A DNA stretch of 64,000 nt from contig NZ_FTOL01000001.1 of NCBI RefSeq assembly GCF_900156735.1, positions 1,357,773 through 1,421,772 on the forward strand, read 5' to 3'. This stretch comes from Chryseobacterium ureilyticum. GTDB taxonomy: Bacteria > Bacteroidota > Bacteroidia > Flavobacteriales > Weeksellaceae. Both the position numbers and the translations under genes were made by a program. Under the pieces are notes generated by a model. The model did no database searches, had not been told where the DNA came from, and saw nothing but the letters and a program-made list of their open reading frames with translations. Each line of letters opens with the position of its first letter. The stretch's first letter is position 1. This document shows positions 35,901 through 43,483 of the stretch, piece after piece.

Positions 35901-36272
35901 TATAAAAGTACTGAACCTATTGCAAAGATTGAAGGTATTACTTACTCTGAATTAGCAAGTAAACTTGGTTTTTCAAATACTAATATGGGATATAAAAACC
36001 TTCAAATTGTTAATAATTCAAACGCTGATACCAATAATGATTACGAGGACCAAACTCTTATCCCATCATTGGATGATTTTAGAAATAACCCAGAACTCTC
36101 CCAGTACAGAATCACAACTTATACATATGATCCTTTAATTGGTGTAAAAAGTATCACACCTCCCTCCGGTATAAGAGAAAGCTATATTTATAATTCTGCA
36201 GGAAGACTTGAAAAAATTGTAGATGTGGATGGGAAATTGTTAAAAGAATTTAAGTATAATTATAAAAACTAA
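32949..36272 (+). CDS. SpvB/RHS-like large secreted protein (N-terminal half of a split RHS system)
   Basis: A 1107-residue protein with a signal peptide (ILYLVPALYLNTAASLLYGQ). The N-terminal part, VSDDNVNLSTGELSPNIGLT ... PIILSYKNGKGIRVNDISS ... GLGWDIGAGGSITRKVNG, matches the SpvB/TcB-like entry domain of RHS and insecticidal-toxin proteins. A long beta-rich region follows, with YEYELN, YDDKGNL and GYKSTEPIAKIEG segments. It ends in RHS-type YD repeats (TYDPLIGVKSITPPSGIRE; YNSAGRLEKIVDVDGKLLKE). It stops before any core or toxin domain. The next RHS gene starts two bases later and carries on with core repeats, so the pair probably forms one shell, like TcB-TcC. Its frame is intact. Confidence 0.8.
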   Translation: MKRKILYLVPALYLNTAASLLYGQTLWRNPAIQDIQNIQVNKPEIGKLNDLTVSDDNVNLSTGELSPNIGLTEIKTKSLIDPIILSYKNGKGIRVNDISSDIGLGWDIGAGGSITRKVNGFPDDVTIYINPTIGVEATNPRYRKNYPKFINGWLDYANWAPIKKPKIPYLFPGTPSNNEALGGAIQRFAQKIINKQYGDGNDWFRFLFAQGTSELSGYLGGSGFPMGGGLTIADLGSMSSMGWTYIDVDGEPDEFYFNFGKYSGKFVFDGNRAPVTIPHIPGLKIESPFNSDPNTWLFTTPEGTKYYFSHTPEYTETLYSETNAAPSYDDWMGKTPEINEGVSGNEYISKWFLSKVVAVNGDTIDYNYEQMPDLLYSEKSEIKEVFKPSVGSTKTPPAYFINSGDKGFYERVLDRTTQIRIKGPKRLSLIKTSDNNTIKFEYNGLTREDIDQSQTSPSDKRRTLSSIKKFDFNSKLIEKLDFNQSYFSSQCPTYDCKRLKLDNVRRIGADESTISAITSFQYFDESLPQRNNFHQDYWGYYNNNNRNTLIPKVYTMGAMYDYPGADRTPSEEKAKASMLKKIVYPTKGSVEYEYELNDFGTDFEFPTNPVTNNKTGGLRIKKISKRESENVAPIVQSFTYKLSNGKSSGELPELLRTSTSQEDNNGAGRMFERQKIVVNEDTGQTSVYIMIYSTPKYLFTDDLLRYSRVVVDTEGKGSTEYLLSSFNTDPDYKTINYKWSRESGKGFRMIPQFMLETGYIYNIFNHPTIHTPDKSYARGLVLSKIEKDSSGKTLRETINKHNMNPTGYSPKQIFGVGTSSIDSFLVEDSDIQSMDFVLSFYKSDYVYLESTKVNDYSGNNSIVNSESNNYNNFCLLQNKNTLFSNNDLLEVRYKYAYDKSVQKLIDANIINLPIETEASKNGKLISKSEIKYDNAINIYPSSILSYNFLDNTARTDISYDLYDDKGNLLQYTTKGNQPVTIIWGYKSTEPIAKIEGITYSELASKLGFSNTNMGYKNLQIVNNSNADTNNDYEDQTLIPSLDDFRNNPELSQYRITTYTYDPLIGVKSITPPSGIRESYIYNSAGRLEKIVDVDGKLLKEFKYNYKN

Positions 36273-36274
36273 TA

Positions 36275-39200
36275 ATGAGAAAGATACTTTTCTCCATAGG
36301 TACATTAATATTTGTGGAAAATCTGAAGGCTCAGCTTACTCAGCTTTCTAATACAGATAACTATATTCAAACTAAAGTATATCTAGATTATAATCTGGCA
36401 GGCCAGCCAATAAAATCATCAGAAACAGTTCAGTACATTGATGGATTGGGGCGCGTTAAACAATTAGTCAATATAAAAGCAAGCCCCTTAGGGAGAGATG
36501 TTGTAACTCCTATTATTTATGATAGTTTTGGAAGGCAAACCAGAGATTACCTTCCTGTCCCTCAGTCTGGTACTCAAAATGGAATTTATGCACAGGGGAC
36601 GTTAGTAGATTTCCCAGTTGGGGATCCACAGGCAGTTTACTTAAATGAAAAACCTTTTTCTGAACGAACATTAGAGAATTCACCTTTGGAGAGGGTTCAA
36701 CAACATGTTCAGGAAGGAAAAGACTGGGAGAACAAGCCAGTAAAATTTAAATATAGTATCAATGAAACTGGAGAAGTTCGTAAATTATTTACTACTACAA
36801 GTGTTGTCAATAATGCTACTAAATCCACGATTGAAGATGGAGGTACCTACCAAGCTGGTCAACTATATAAAAATATCATTATAGATGAGGATGGTAATCA
36901 ATTGATAGAATTCAAAAATGGGAAAGGTCAGGTTGTACTGCTCAGAAAAATAGTGAGTGCAACACAAAATGCAGATACCTATTATGTTTACAATGAATAT
37001 GACCAATTAGCTTGGGTAATTCCTCCTTTGTTGGCAAAAATGCAATCATGGGGACTAGCAGAACAGAATGCACTGGCTTACGAATATCGATATGATGGTA
37101 GAAATCGATTGGTAGAGAAAAAAGTTCCTGGAAAAGGATGGGAATATTTAGTTTATGATAAAAAGGATCGAATTGTACTTATACAAGACGCAATGTTGGG
37201 AAGCAATGATAATAGTTTTGGAAGAAAAGGATGGCTGTTTACTAAATATGATCAGTTTGACAGGGTTATATATACAGGCTTTTTTGGTAATATAGCAACA
37301 AGATCTGCCATGCAGACTGCTATCAATAATATGACAGCAAATCCAGGAAATAGTGAAACCAGAAGCACCACCCCATTTAATGTAAATGGAATGGATATTT
37401 ATTATAGTAAAAATGCATTCCCCACAGGAAGCATGACGGTTTTAAGTATAAACTATTATGATACTTATCCTCCATTACCATCCACCGTTACAGTACCATC
37501 ATTTATAATTAACACTGAACAAACTATCTTAAGTGATAAAATAGGAAAGCAAACTACCAAAGGTTTACCTGTTGCTTCCTATGTAAAAAACATTGATAAT
37601 GATCAATGGACCAAAAATTATAATTGGTATGACCAGAAAGGAAGAATGGTGGGAACACATTCCATAAATTCACTAGGTGGCGAAACCAGAATGGAATCTC
37701 TCCTTGATTTTTCTGGTGTAATTAAACTATCAAATACTTATCATAAAAGAACAGTCACTGACACAGAAATTGTTATAAAAGAAATATTTGATTATGATCA
37801 TCAAAATAGATTAATATCTCATAAGCATAAAGTAAATGATAATTTTGAAGAACCACTAAGCATTAATACCTATGATGAGCTTGGGAGACTCATTAATAAA
37901 AAAGTTGGTAAAAATGATGATGATGGTGTTTTACAATCTATTGAATATCGCTATAATATCCGAGGCTGGTTAACATCTATAAATGATCCATCAGCTTTAA
38001 ATGGTAGAATTTTTGGAATGAAAATAAAATATCAAAGCCCTGAAGATCCTAATTATAGTAAAGCAAGATATAATGGAAATATTTCTGAAATAGACTGGAA
38101 AACATCCGTTGGAGATAAAATATACAGAAGATATTCTTATAAATATGACTCTTTAAACAGGCTTACAGAAGGGATTTACTTAACTCCAGAATTGGCTTCA
38201 AATACTCATAATCATTTTTATGATGAAAAAATTTCCTATGATTTAAATGGTAACATTGAAACTCTTGATCGCTTTAAGAATCCTCCACCTGGGCAAAACA
38301 CACCAATGCAGATTGATGAGCTTGTATATGATTATGAAATTAGTGAAGGGTCAAATAAACTCATTAAAGTAACTGATAATAATATGAACCCCTCAGGATA
38401 TCCTGCTGGTGGAAATACTATTGAATATGATCAAAATGGGAATATGATAAACCTATTGGATAAAAATATCAAAAGTATAACGTATAATTACTTAAATCTT
38501 CCTATCAGAATAAATGCAACTGTTGGTGGTCTAAAACCTGGAACGAGTGAAGGCATGGTACATTCATATAACTATAGAGCCGATGGTACAAAATATGGAA
38601 AAAGAGTAGATAATATTAATCAATTTGGTAACGAGTTTACAGAAACGGATTATATCGACGGCTTTCTATATGAACGTAAATACAGTAAACTAAATACGGA
38701 TCAGAACGGATATGATAGTGGTTTTTCACTGTCGTTTTTCCCAACTTCAGAAGGATTTTATAACTTTACTCGTAAAGAATATGTGTACAATTTTAAAGAT
38801 CACTTAGGAAATGTTAGGTATAGTTATAAAGCAGCTGATGGTGGTGGTATTTTTTTAATGGAAGAATCAAATTATTATCCTTTCGGGCTACAACATCAAG
38901 GATATAATGATGGCGGTAAAATACCAAATAACAGTGGAGGTTATCTTAATTATCAGTACAAATATAATGGTAAAGAATTACAAGAAACTGGAATGTATGA
39001 TTATGGAGCCAGAATGTATATGCCAGAACTTGGAAGATGGGGTGTAATTGATCCACTTGTGGAGAAAACAAACGATCCTTATGGTTATGTATGGAATAAT
39101 CCTGTAGGATTTGTGGATCCAACAGGAATGCAAGGGAAAAATGATTATAAACTTAATCAGGATGGATCTGTTACTCTTATTAGACCAACAAATAAAAGAT

Positions 39201-39850
39201 CAGATACTCTTTTTGCGACAGATAAAAAAGGGAATGTTGATTTGAACAAAAGTGTAACTGTAAAGAAAAAGGAAGTATCAGACAGTACAATTATTAGTCA
39301 ATTACAGTTTGATGCAAACCGTGGTGGTGGAGAATTACTTGCCTCATTACGTGTTGGAGAAGGTGATGTTTCAATAGGTCAAACAACTAATGTTAATGAT
39401 GCAGTGGGGGTTTTTAACTTTATGAATGCCAATACAAAATCAAACATAGAAATAGCACTTTTCAAATATGATAAAGGAAAAGGAGTAAATTATTTGTTGG
39501 CTACTCAACATTCTTTTGATACATTGACAAAAGCCTTTGACACTGCAATGAAAAAGTATATTGGAGATACAAATAATCTGATTGGTTTTATTCATAATCA
39601 TGATGGTTATAATGGAAGCCATCCAGATGAAATAGGGAATCAATGGGGAGACGATCAGAATACCAGAAAAACCACTTATACAAGTGTTTTAAAAAATAGT
39701 AATATGCTACCAAGGTTTATGACTGTTCACGAAGGATTAGGAAATACATTAATTGAACTACATAGAAGTGGACATACTAAGACAAATATGCAACTAACAC
39801 CTGCAACACTTAAAAGTTTAAATAAGATTCATTATGATAATGCACAATAG
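36275..39850 (+). CDS. RHS repeat core protein with C-terminal JAB/MPN-like toxin domain
   Basis: A 1191-residue secreted protein with a signal peptide (ILFSIGTLIFVENLKAQ). A DUF6443 domain (QYIDGLGRVKQLVNIKASPL; YDSFGRQTRDYLPVPQSGT) comes first, then many YD repeats. The RHS-associated core is near residues 895-952 (YDYGARMYMPELGRWGVIDP, NNPVGFVDPTGM). After DPTGM, 239 variable residues form the effector-like tail (from about base 39131). The tail contains H1107-N-H1109, S1115 and D1118 (FIHNHDGYNGSHPDEIG), an HxH...SxxD arrangement as in JAMM/JAB metalloproteases. This fits a polymorphic toxin of the JAB-like class. The domain call is from motif only. A lipoprotein gene overlaps its 3' end by 11-17 bases, as expected for immunity. 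Confidence 0.8.
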   Translation: MRKILFSIGTLIFVENLKAQLTQLSNTDNYIQTKVYLDYNLAGQPIKSSETVQYIDGLGRVKQLVNIKASPLGRDVVTPIIYDSFGRQTRDYLPVPQSGTQNGIYAQGTLVDFPVGDPQAVYLNEKPFSERTLENSPLERVQQHVQEGKDWENKPVKFKYSINETGEVRKLFTTTSVVNNATKSTIEDGGTYQAGQLYKNIIIDEDGNQLIEFKNGKGQVVLLRKIVSATQNADTYYVYNEYDQLAWVIPPLLAKMQSWGLAEQNALAYEYRYDGRNRLVEKKVPGKGWEYLVYDKKDRIVLIQDAMLGSNDNSFGRKGWLFTKYDQFDRVIYTGFFGNIATRSAMQTAINNMTANPGNSETRSTTPFNVNGMDIYYSKNAFPTGSMTVLSINYYDTYPPLPSTVTVPSFIINTEQTILSDKIGKQTTKGLPVASYVKNIDNDQWTKNYNWYDQKGRMVGTHSINSLGGETRMESLLDFSGVIKLSNTYHKRTVTDTEIVIKEIFDYDHQNRLISHKHKVNDNFEEPLSINTYDELGRLINKKVGKNDDDGVLQSIEYRYNIRGWLTSINDPSALNGRIFGMKIKYQSPEDPNYSKARYNGNISEIDWKTSVGDKIYRRYSYKYDSLNRLTEGIYLTPELASNTHNHFYDEKISYDLNGNIETLDRFKNPPPGQNTPMQIDELVYDYEISEGSNKLIKVTDNNMNPSGYPAGGNTIEYDQNGNMINLLDKNIKSITYNYLNLPIRINATVGGLKPGTSEGMVHSYNYRADGTKYGKRVDNINQFGNEFTETDYIDGFLYERKYSKLNTDQNGYDSGFSLSFFPTSEGFYNFTRKEYVYNFKDHLGNVRYSYKAADGGGIFLMEESNYYPFGLQHQGYNDGGKIPNNSGGYLNYQYKYNGKELQETGMYDYGARMYMPELGRWGVIDPLVEKTNDPYGYVWNNPVGFVDPTGMQGKNDYKLNQDGSVTLIRPTNKRSDTLFATDKKGNVDLNKSVTVKKKEVSDSTIISQLQFDANRGGGELLASLRVGEGDVSIGQTTNVNDAVGVFNFMNANTKSNIEIALFKYDKGKGVNYLLATQHSFDTLTKAFDTAMKKYIGDTNNLIGFIHNHDGYNGSHPDEIGNQWGDDQNTRKTTYTSVLKNSNMLPRFMTVHEGLGNTLIELHRSGHTKTNMQLTPATLKSLNKIHYDNAQ

Positions 39851-40319
39851 ATTATTATTATACGCTGCTTCAGCCATGATATCAGTGCTTAGCTGTACTA
39901 AAAAAGAAATATCTTTAGATCAGCAGGTAAATGGAATTATTGATTCTCTTTCAAAAAATAATGGCAACCCAAATAAACTTTTTATTGTACAACACCAAAA
40001 AAAATGGAACAGGAATTATATTAAAATATCAACTACTGAATTTTTTAGTAAAGATTCTGCCAAGTACATTGTTACCAGACATGATAAGTTAATTGTTTAC
40101 TATTCTAACTTTTTTATGAAAGATAATAAAGTAATAGATTGGAATAGATATGATCATTTGATATACAAAGAAGGCACAATTTCTATTTTTCACCCCACAT
40201 CAATAATTTTTAAGATCAATGAAAATGGATCAATTATTGACAAAATAAGTGATAAAGAGAAAAGTCAATTATTTACATATGGAAATTATATGGTTCCTGA
40301 ACCCGTTCCAAATAGATAA
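39840..40319 (+). CDS. Small lipoprotein, candidate immunity protein
   Basis: A 159-residue protein starting MHNRLLLYAASAMISVLSC. This is a lipoprotein signal with lipobox VLSC and a lysine-rich position +2 to +4 (TKKE). The mature part is charged and beta-rich (KLFIVQHQKKWNRNYIKIST; TSIIFKINENGSIID), with no known family. Two starts occur, 39834 and 39840; the latter gives the better lipoprotein signal. Either overlaps the end of the RHS gene, so the two are translationally coupled. Toxin-adjacent small genes usually encode immunity, and a periplasmic lipoprotein would suit a toxin acting in the periplasm or entering through it. A terminator follows at 40352. Confidence 0.65.
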   Translation: MHNRLLLYAASAMISVLSCTKKEISLDQQVNGIIDSLSKNNGNPNKLFIVQHQKKWNRNYIKISTTEFFSKDSAKYIVTRHDKLIVYYSNFFMKDNKVIDWNRYDHLIYKEGTISIFHPTSIIFKINENGSIIDKISDKEKSQLFTYGNYMVPEPVPNR

Positions 40320-40351
40320 TAGTCAATTATTGTTTTTATTAACATAACACG

Positions 40352-40378
40352 AGGAAGGATACTATTTGTATCCTTCCT
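40352..40378 (+). terminator. Rho-independent terminator of the RHS cassette
   Basis: Eleven-base perfect stem (AGGAAGGATAC / GTATCCTTCCT) with a TATTT loop followed by TTTACATTTT. It lies 32 bases after the lipoprotein gene. Confidence 0.85.
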
Positions 40379-40618
40379 TTTACATTTTAAGTTAAATTTA
40401 TTTTTGTAAACTTAAAGTTTTTATTGAAATTTCTTAGATAGAATATTCAGTCTTGTATTGTCAAACGAATGTGAATTTGTATTATTATCCATTATTTCAT
40501 AGCATATTTCCTAGAAATTTGTTAAATCCTATACTGCCCCGCCAATCAATCTCAACACTTTTGATGGAATGCAAAGCAGGTTTGTAATTTTAAACAAAAT
40601 TGCTGCATCAATTTAGAC

Positions 40619-40662
40619 GGTCAAAAGGACGGTCCGATCAGATCGGGTTTGTCTTTTTGACC
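40619..40662. repeat. Nested hairpin / cruciform
   Basis: The outer arms GGTCAAAAGGAC (40619-40630) and GTCTTTTTGACC (40651-40662) pair with one mismatch. Inside is a perfect CCGATC-A-GATCGG hairpin (40634-40646). It may be a terminator, a protein-binding site, or a scar of the cassette insertion. Confidence 0.6.
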
Positions 40663-40672
40663 AAAAAATAAA

Positions 40673-40698
40673 AAAACGGCAATTACAATTGCCGTTTT
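40673..40698 (-). terminator. Terminator of the RadC-like gene
   Basis: Perfect arms AAAACGGCAATT / AATTGCCGTTTT with a minimal loop, 15 bases past the stop codon of the minus-strand gene. A run of As on the plus strand gives the T tract on the transcript. Confidence 0.8.
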
Positions 40699-40713
40699 AC
40701 TAGCTGTTTACTA

Positions 40714-41157
40714 TTATAGTTTACCTTCTTCTTCTAATGAAAGATGGCTTTCAGATGTCAAAATAAAGTGATCCAGCAAATGAATATTCAAAAACTTTGC
40801 TGCTTCCTTAATATTCTGTGTGATTTTCAAATCTTCTGCAGAAGGTTTTAAGTTCCCTGACGGATGATTATGTGCTAAAATTATTGCTGATGCATTACAT
40901 AAAAGCGCGGCTTGCATAATAATCCTCACATCAACGATAGTAGAGGAAATACCGGATTCTGAAATCTTCTTTATTCCCAAAACTTTATTAGCCTGATTCA
41001 GATATAATGTAAAAAATGATTCACGGTAATCTATTATCTCATTATCAAAATGCTCACGAAATATCATAACTGCATCCCTGGAGTTTTCAATAACCTGTTC
41101 ACAATTACCTTTTCGTGAATAACTCAGCTTTATTTCATTGACAATATTATAATTCAT
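40714..41157 (-). CDS. RadC-family JAB domain protein
   Basis: A 147-residue protein of the RadC/JAB fold. The metal site is clear: His96 and His98 in LAHNHPSGN, Ser106 and Asp109 in KPSAEDL. The first strand FFTLYLNQANKVLGIKKISE is typical. It lacks the helix-hairpin-helix N-terminus of full RadC (about 220 residues), as do many copies on mobile elements. Despite the name, no repair function is proven; such genes travel with phage and ICE DNA. It is read toward the RHS cassette and ended by its own terminator. Confidence 0.9.
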   Translation of the reverse strand: MNYNIVNEIKLSYSRKGNCEQVIENSRDAVMIFREHFDNEIIDYRESFFTLYLNQANKVLGIKKISESGISSTIVDVRIIMQAALLCNASAIILAHNHPSGNLKPSAEDLKITQNIKEAAKFLNIHLLDHFILTSESHLSLEEEGKL

Positions 41158-41616
41158 TTTGTGTGCTCTGTATACGGCAGAGACTTATATTTCCCGTACT
41201 ATATTTTGGTTATAAATTTAAATCGTTTCTCTTCTCCTTCAAATCTCTAATGCCTCTCAAGTTTTCGCTAAATATTTTTCAAAAGAAAAACCGGAAAAAA
41301 GAAAGCAGATATAGAGTGTTGACAACGAAGGAATACCAAAAGGAAACGGAATAATTGGAGGGTACCTTTAGGGATAAATCCGTTTATGCCGTAGTCTTTT
41401 GGTGGCTTAAGAAATGGCTGACAACAATATCTTAGCAGCCTTTTTATCGGTATTCTATTGAGAATATTTTCCCAATTATTCTTCTGATAAGTTTGCGTTT
41501 TTGTAAAGGTTTACAGAATATTCAAATGAGCCATTAGCGACCTATTACTGCAATTGAAAGACAGTTTAAATACTTATGTTCACAAGCCTCGTAGCTTCAT
41601 AATTCAATTTTGAATT
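41158..41616. other. Intergenic region upstream of the excisionase-like genes
   Basis: No gene is supported. TAAGTTTG at 41488-41495 matches the -7 consensus, but no TTG lies at the right distance upstream. The start of the HTH gene is inside a perfect palindrome at 41598-41619. The stretch GGTACCTTTAGGGATAAATC near 41360 looks conserved in style but was not identified. Confidence 0.4.
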
Positions 41617-41619
41617 ATG
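41598..41619. promoter_or_regulatory. Palindrome covering the start codon of the first HTH gene
   Basis: CATAATTCAA and TTGAATTATG are perfect 10-base arms around TT, and the ATG of the HTH gene (41617) is the last part of the right arm. In mRNA the hairpin would mask the start codon; in DNA it would suit a dimeric autorepressor. The sequence TTGAATTATGGAA (41610-41622) recurs, with one change, at the integrase start. Confidence 0.65.
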
Positions 41620-41892
41620 GAATTTATACTCATAGAAAAAAACGCCTACGAAGCCCTGAATAAAGAAATTGTGGAGCTTAACAAATTGCTTTCAGAACTA
41701 GTAGCACCATATCAATCCATCTATAGTAAAAACAGGTGGCTGGATAATCAGGAGGTGTGCCAGCTTTTGAATATTAGTAAAAGAAGCCTGCAAAACTATA
41801 AGCAAAAAGGTCTATTGCCATGCACATGCATCAGCAGGAAAAATTATTTTAAATATAATGATGTAATCGCACTACTACAATCAAAAAGTTAA
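41617..41892 (+). CDS. Helix-turn-helix protein, excisionase-like (1)
   Basis: A 91-residue protein. A helical N-terminus (YEALNKEIVELNKLLSELV) is followed by a MerR/excisionase-type HTH (WLDNQEVCQLLNISKRSLQN YKQKG, split here) and a wing (ISRKNYFKYNDVIALLQ). In Bacteroidetes ICEs, small HTH_17 proteins beside the integrase act as excision factors or regulators. A second member of the same family starts four bases after its stop. Translation may be limited by the palindrome that covers its start codon. Confidence 0.82.
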   Translation: MEFILIEKNAYEALNKEIVELNKLLSELVAPYQSIYSKNRWLDNQEVCQLLNISKRSLQNYKQKGLLPCTCISRKNYFKYNDVIALLQSKS

Positions 41893-41896
41893 ACCT

Positions 41897-42181
41897 ATGC
41901 AATCTATAAAAAATGCTACCGATGAAATCTTATCCCGGCTTAAAGATATAAATGCTATTAAAAAAAATATTCAGCAGATCAGCAAATATTTACGTCCATC
42001 CCATCAGGAAGAAAAATATCTAACTGGTGTCGAAGTGTCTCGCTTGCTTCACATCAGCAGGCGCACACTTCAACAATACCGGGATGACAGCATGCTACCC
42101 TTTGTAAAAATTCAGGGAAAAATATTGTATAAGGAATCGGATATTTTAAACCTGCTGGATAATAATTACAAAGGAAAATGA
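41897..42181 (+). CDS. Helix-turn-helix protein, excisionase-like (2)
   Basis: A 94-residue protein of the same design as its upstream neighbour: a helical N-terminus (ILSRLKDINAIKKNIQQIS), then HTH (YLTGVEVSRLLHISRRTLQQ) and wing (KIQGKILYKESDILNLL). The two probably arose by duplication and are co-transcribed. It converges on the integrase gene, with 15 bases between stop codons. Roles in excision (Xis-like) or in control of transfer are both possible. Confidence 0.82.
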   Translation: MQSIKNATDEILSRLKDINAIKKNIQQISKYLRPSHQEEKYLTGVEVSRLLHISRRTLQQYRDDSMLPFVKIQGKILYKESDILNLLDNNYKGK

Positions 42182-42196
42182 TATGGGAAAATCTTA

Positions 42197-43438
42197 TCAG
42201 CTAAAAGCAGCTTCCAATTCCTTAAAATTATGTGAGACTTCTTCCATGTCCCTGCCGACTTTCTCATTCAGGATTTTAGCATAGATCTGGGTAGTGCCTA
42301 TGTTTTTATGCCCCATCATTTTACTGAGGCTCTCCAACGGGACGCCTTCACTTAAAAATAAAGTAGCAAAAGTATGCCTTGCTACATGAAAAGAAATTTT
42401 TTTCCCTTTAAGGCATTCCACTTCCTCTATAAGTTTTTTAAGGTTAACATTACACTGGCGATTGCCTAACATACTAAAAAGTAAATTGTTATTTGCAGTA
42501 TCATCATACTTTGCGATTATCTTTTTAGGAATATCGAGCAATAAAACATTTGATGATATTCTTGTTTTTTTACGACGGAGAATAATCCATGTATTGCCAT
42601 CAAAAAATTCGCGTATATGGCTCTTATCCAATCTTTTAATATCACCATAAGATAGTCCGGTAAAGCAACTAAATAAAAACATATCTTTTATATACTCGAT
42701 ATTTTTTTCCATGGGCTTATATTCAATAAGTGCTTCCAGTTCTTTTTTCATAAGATAGCCTCGGTCTGTATCCTTACGAATATTACAATACTCAACAAAA
42801 GGATTGTCATAAAGTAATTTTCGGCTAATGGCCAGCTTTATTATTGTTCTTAAAGATACCATGTATAACCATATTGTATTTTGGCTATTCTTTTTTTCAT
42901 TACGCATATAATAATCGAAATCCTGCACAAAAGCACAATTTATTTCCTTTAAGACCATATCAGTTTTGGCATAATTGAACATAATAAAACCAGCTAAATT
43001 ATTACGAAGTATGGAATACGTAAAACAAGTAACTTTGGATCGGGTACCACTAGCTACTTTCTTTTTAAAGTCCACGATAAAATTATCCAAGAATTGCAAT
43101 AATGTAAGTTCGTTACTATCCAAACCAAGAAAAGTATTTTTTAGTTTTTCACTAGTTACAGTTCCATCTTTATCCAAAATCCGTAAATAATACTGCTCTA
43201 TACGTCCTCTTATTTTATCTAGCCTTTGATTAATTTCCATTGCTTCACGACTTTTACCGTTTACCCTACTATATTTTAAGTCCCATTGTTGTGGATTAAT
43301 CTCCAGCTTGGTACTAAACTGAGATATTCTGCCATTAATGGTTAATCTTGCCATAATGGATACGGTGCCATTTTTCTTAGGCGCGTTTTTTTTCAAGTAA
43401 AATAATAACTTAAAAGTAGATCTTTTTGTAGTTTCCAT
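42197..43438 (-). CDS. int: IntDOT-like tyrosine integrase
   Basis: A 413-residue site-specific recombinase. The N-terminal arm-binding domain covers residues 1-100 (FKLLFYLKKNAPKKNGTVSI), the SAM-like core-binding domain about 110-215, and the catalytic domain 225-405. Visible catalytic residues are Lys290/291, His351 and Arg354 (FHVARHTFATL), His377 (MMGHKNIGTTQIY) and Tyr386. The first catalytic Arg is replaced by Ser263 (CFTGLSYGDIKRL), exactly the substitution known in IntDOT of CTnDOT, which tolerates a short mismatched overlap. This marks it as the integrase of this element type. The start codon at 43438 lies in a 13-base sequence shared with the first HTH gene. Confidence 0.95.
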   Translation of the reverse strand: METTKRSTFKLLFYLKKNAPKKNGTVSIMARLTINGRISQFSTKLEINPQQWDLKYSRVNGKSREAMEINQRLDKIRGRIEQYYLRILDKDGTVTSEKLKNTFLGLDSNELTLLQFLDNFIVDFKKKVASGTRSKVTCFTYSILRNNLAGFIMFNYAKTDMVLKEINCAFVQDFDYYMRNEKKNSQNTIWLYMVSLRTIIKLAISRKLLYDNPFVEYCNIRKDTDRGYLMKKELEALIEYKPMEKNIEYIKDMFLFSCFTGLSYGDIKRLDKSHIREFFDGNTWIILRRKKTRISSNVLLLDIPKKIIAKYDDTANNNLLFSMLGNRQCNVNLKKLIEEVECLKGKKISFHVARHTFATLFLSEGVPLESLSKMMGHKNIGTTQIYAKILNEKVGRDMEEVSHNFKELEAAFS

Positions 43439-43483
43439 AACTCAATGTTTTGAATATTTAAAATTAAGCTCAATTGAGTTATG
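43436..43483. promoter_or_regulatory. Inverted repeat over the integrase start
   Basis: CATAACTCAAT (43436-43446) and ATTGAGTTATG (43473-43483) are perfect 11-base arms 26 bases apart. The left arm includes the integrase start codon. The palindrome CTCAATTGAG lies at 43469-43478. The arms match the palindrome before the first HTH gene at nine of ten bases. Confidence 0.65.

Larger units (their letters stand above)
40379..40713. other. Intergenic region with structured DNA before the RadC-like gene
   Basis: No gene is seen. The first 240 bases are AT-rich and unremarkable. A nested hairpin occupies 40619-40662, and a terminator of the minus-strand RadC gene occupies 40673-40698. Confidence 0.6.

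Noticed and set aside
41487..41496. ATAAGTTTGC as a CTnDOT-like att core (GTANNTTTGC)
   Set aside because: It lies inside the element between radC and the HTH genes, differs at the first base, and also matches the -7 promoter consensus by composition. No partner copy at the left end was found.
42197..43438. Integrase inactive because the first catalytic Arg is missing
   Set aside because: The same Ser substitution is known in active IntDOT, so it is a family trait.
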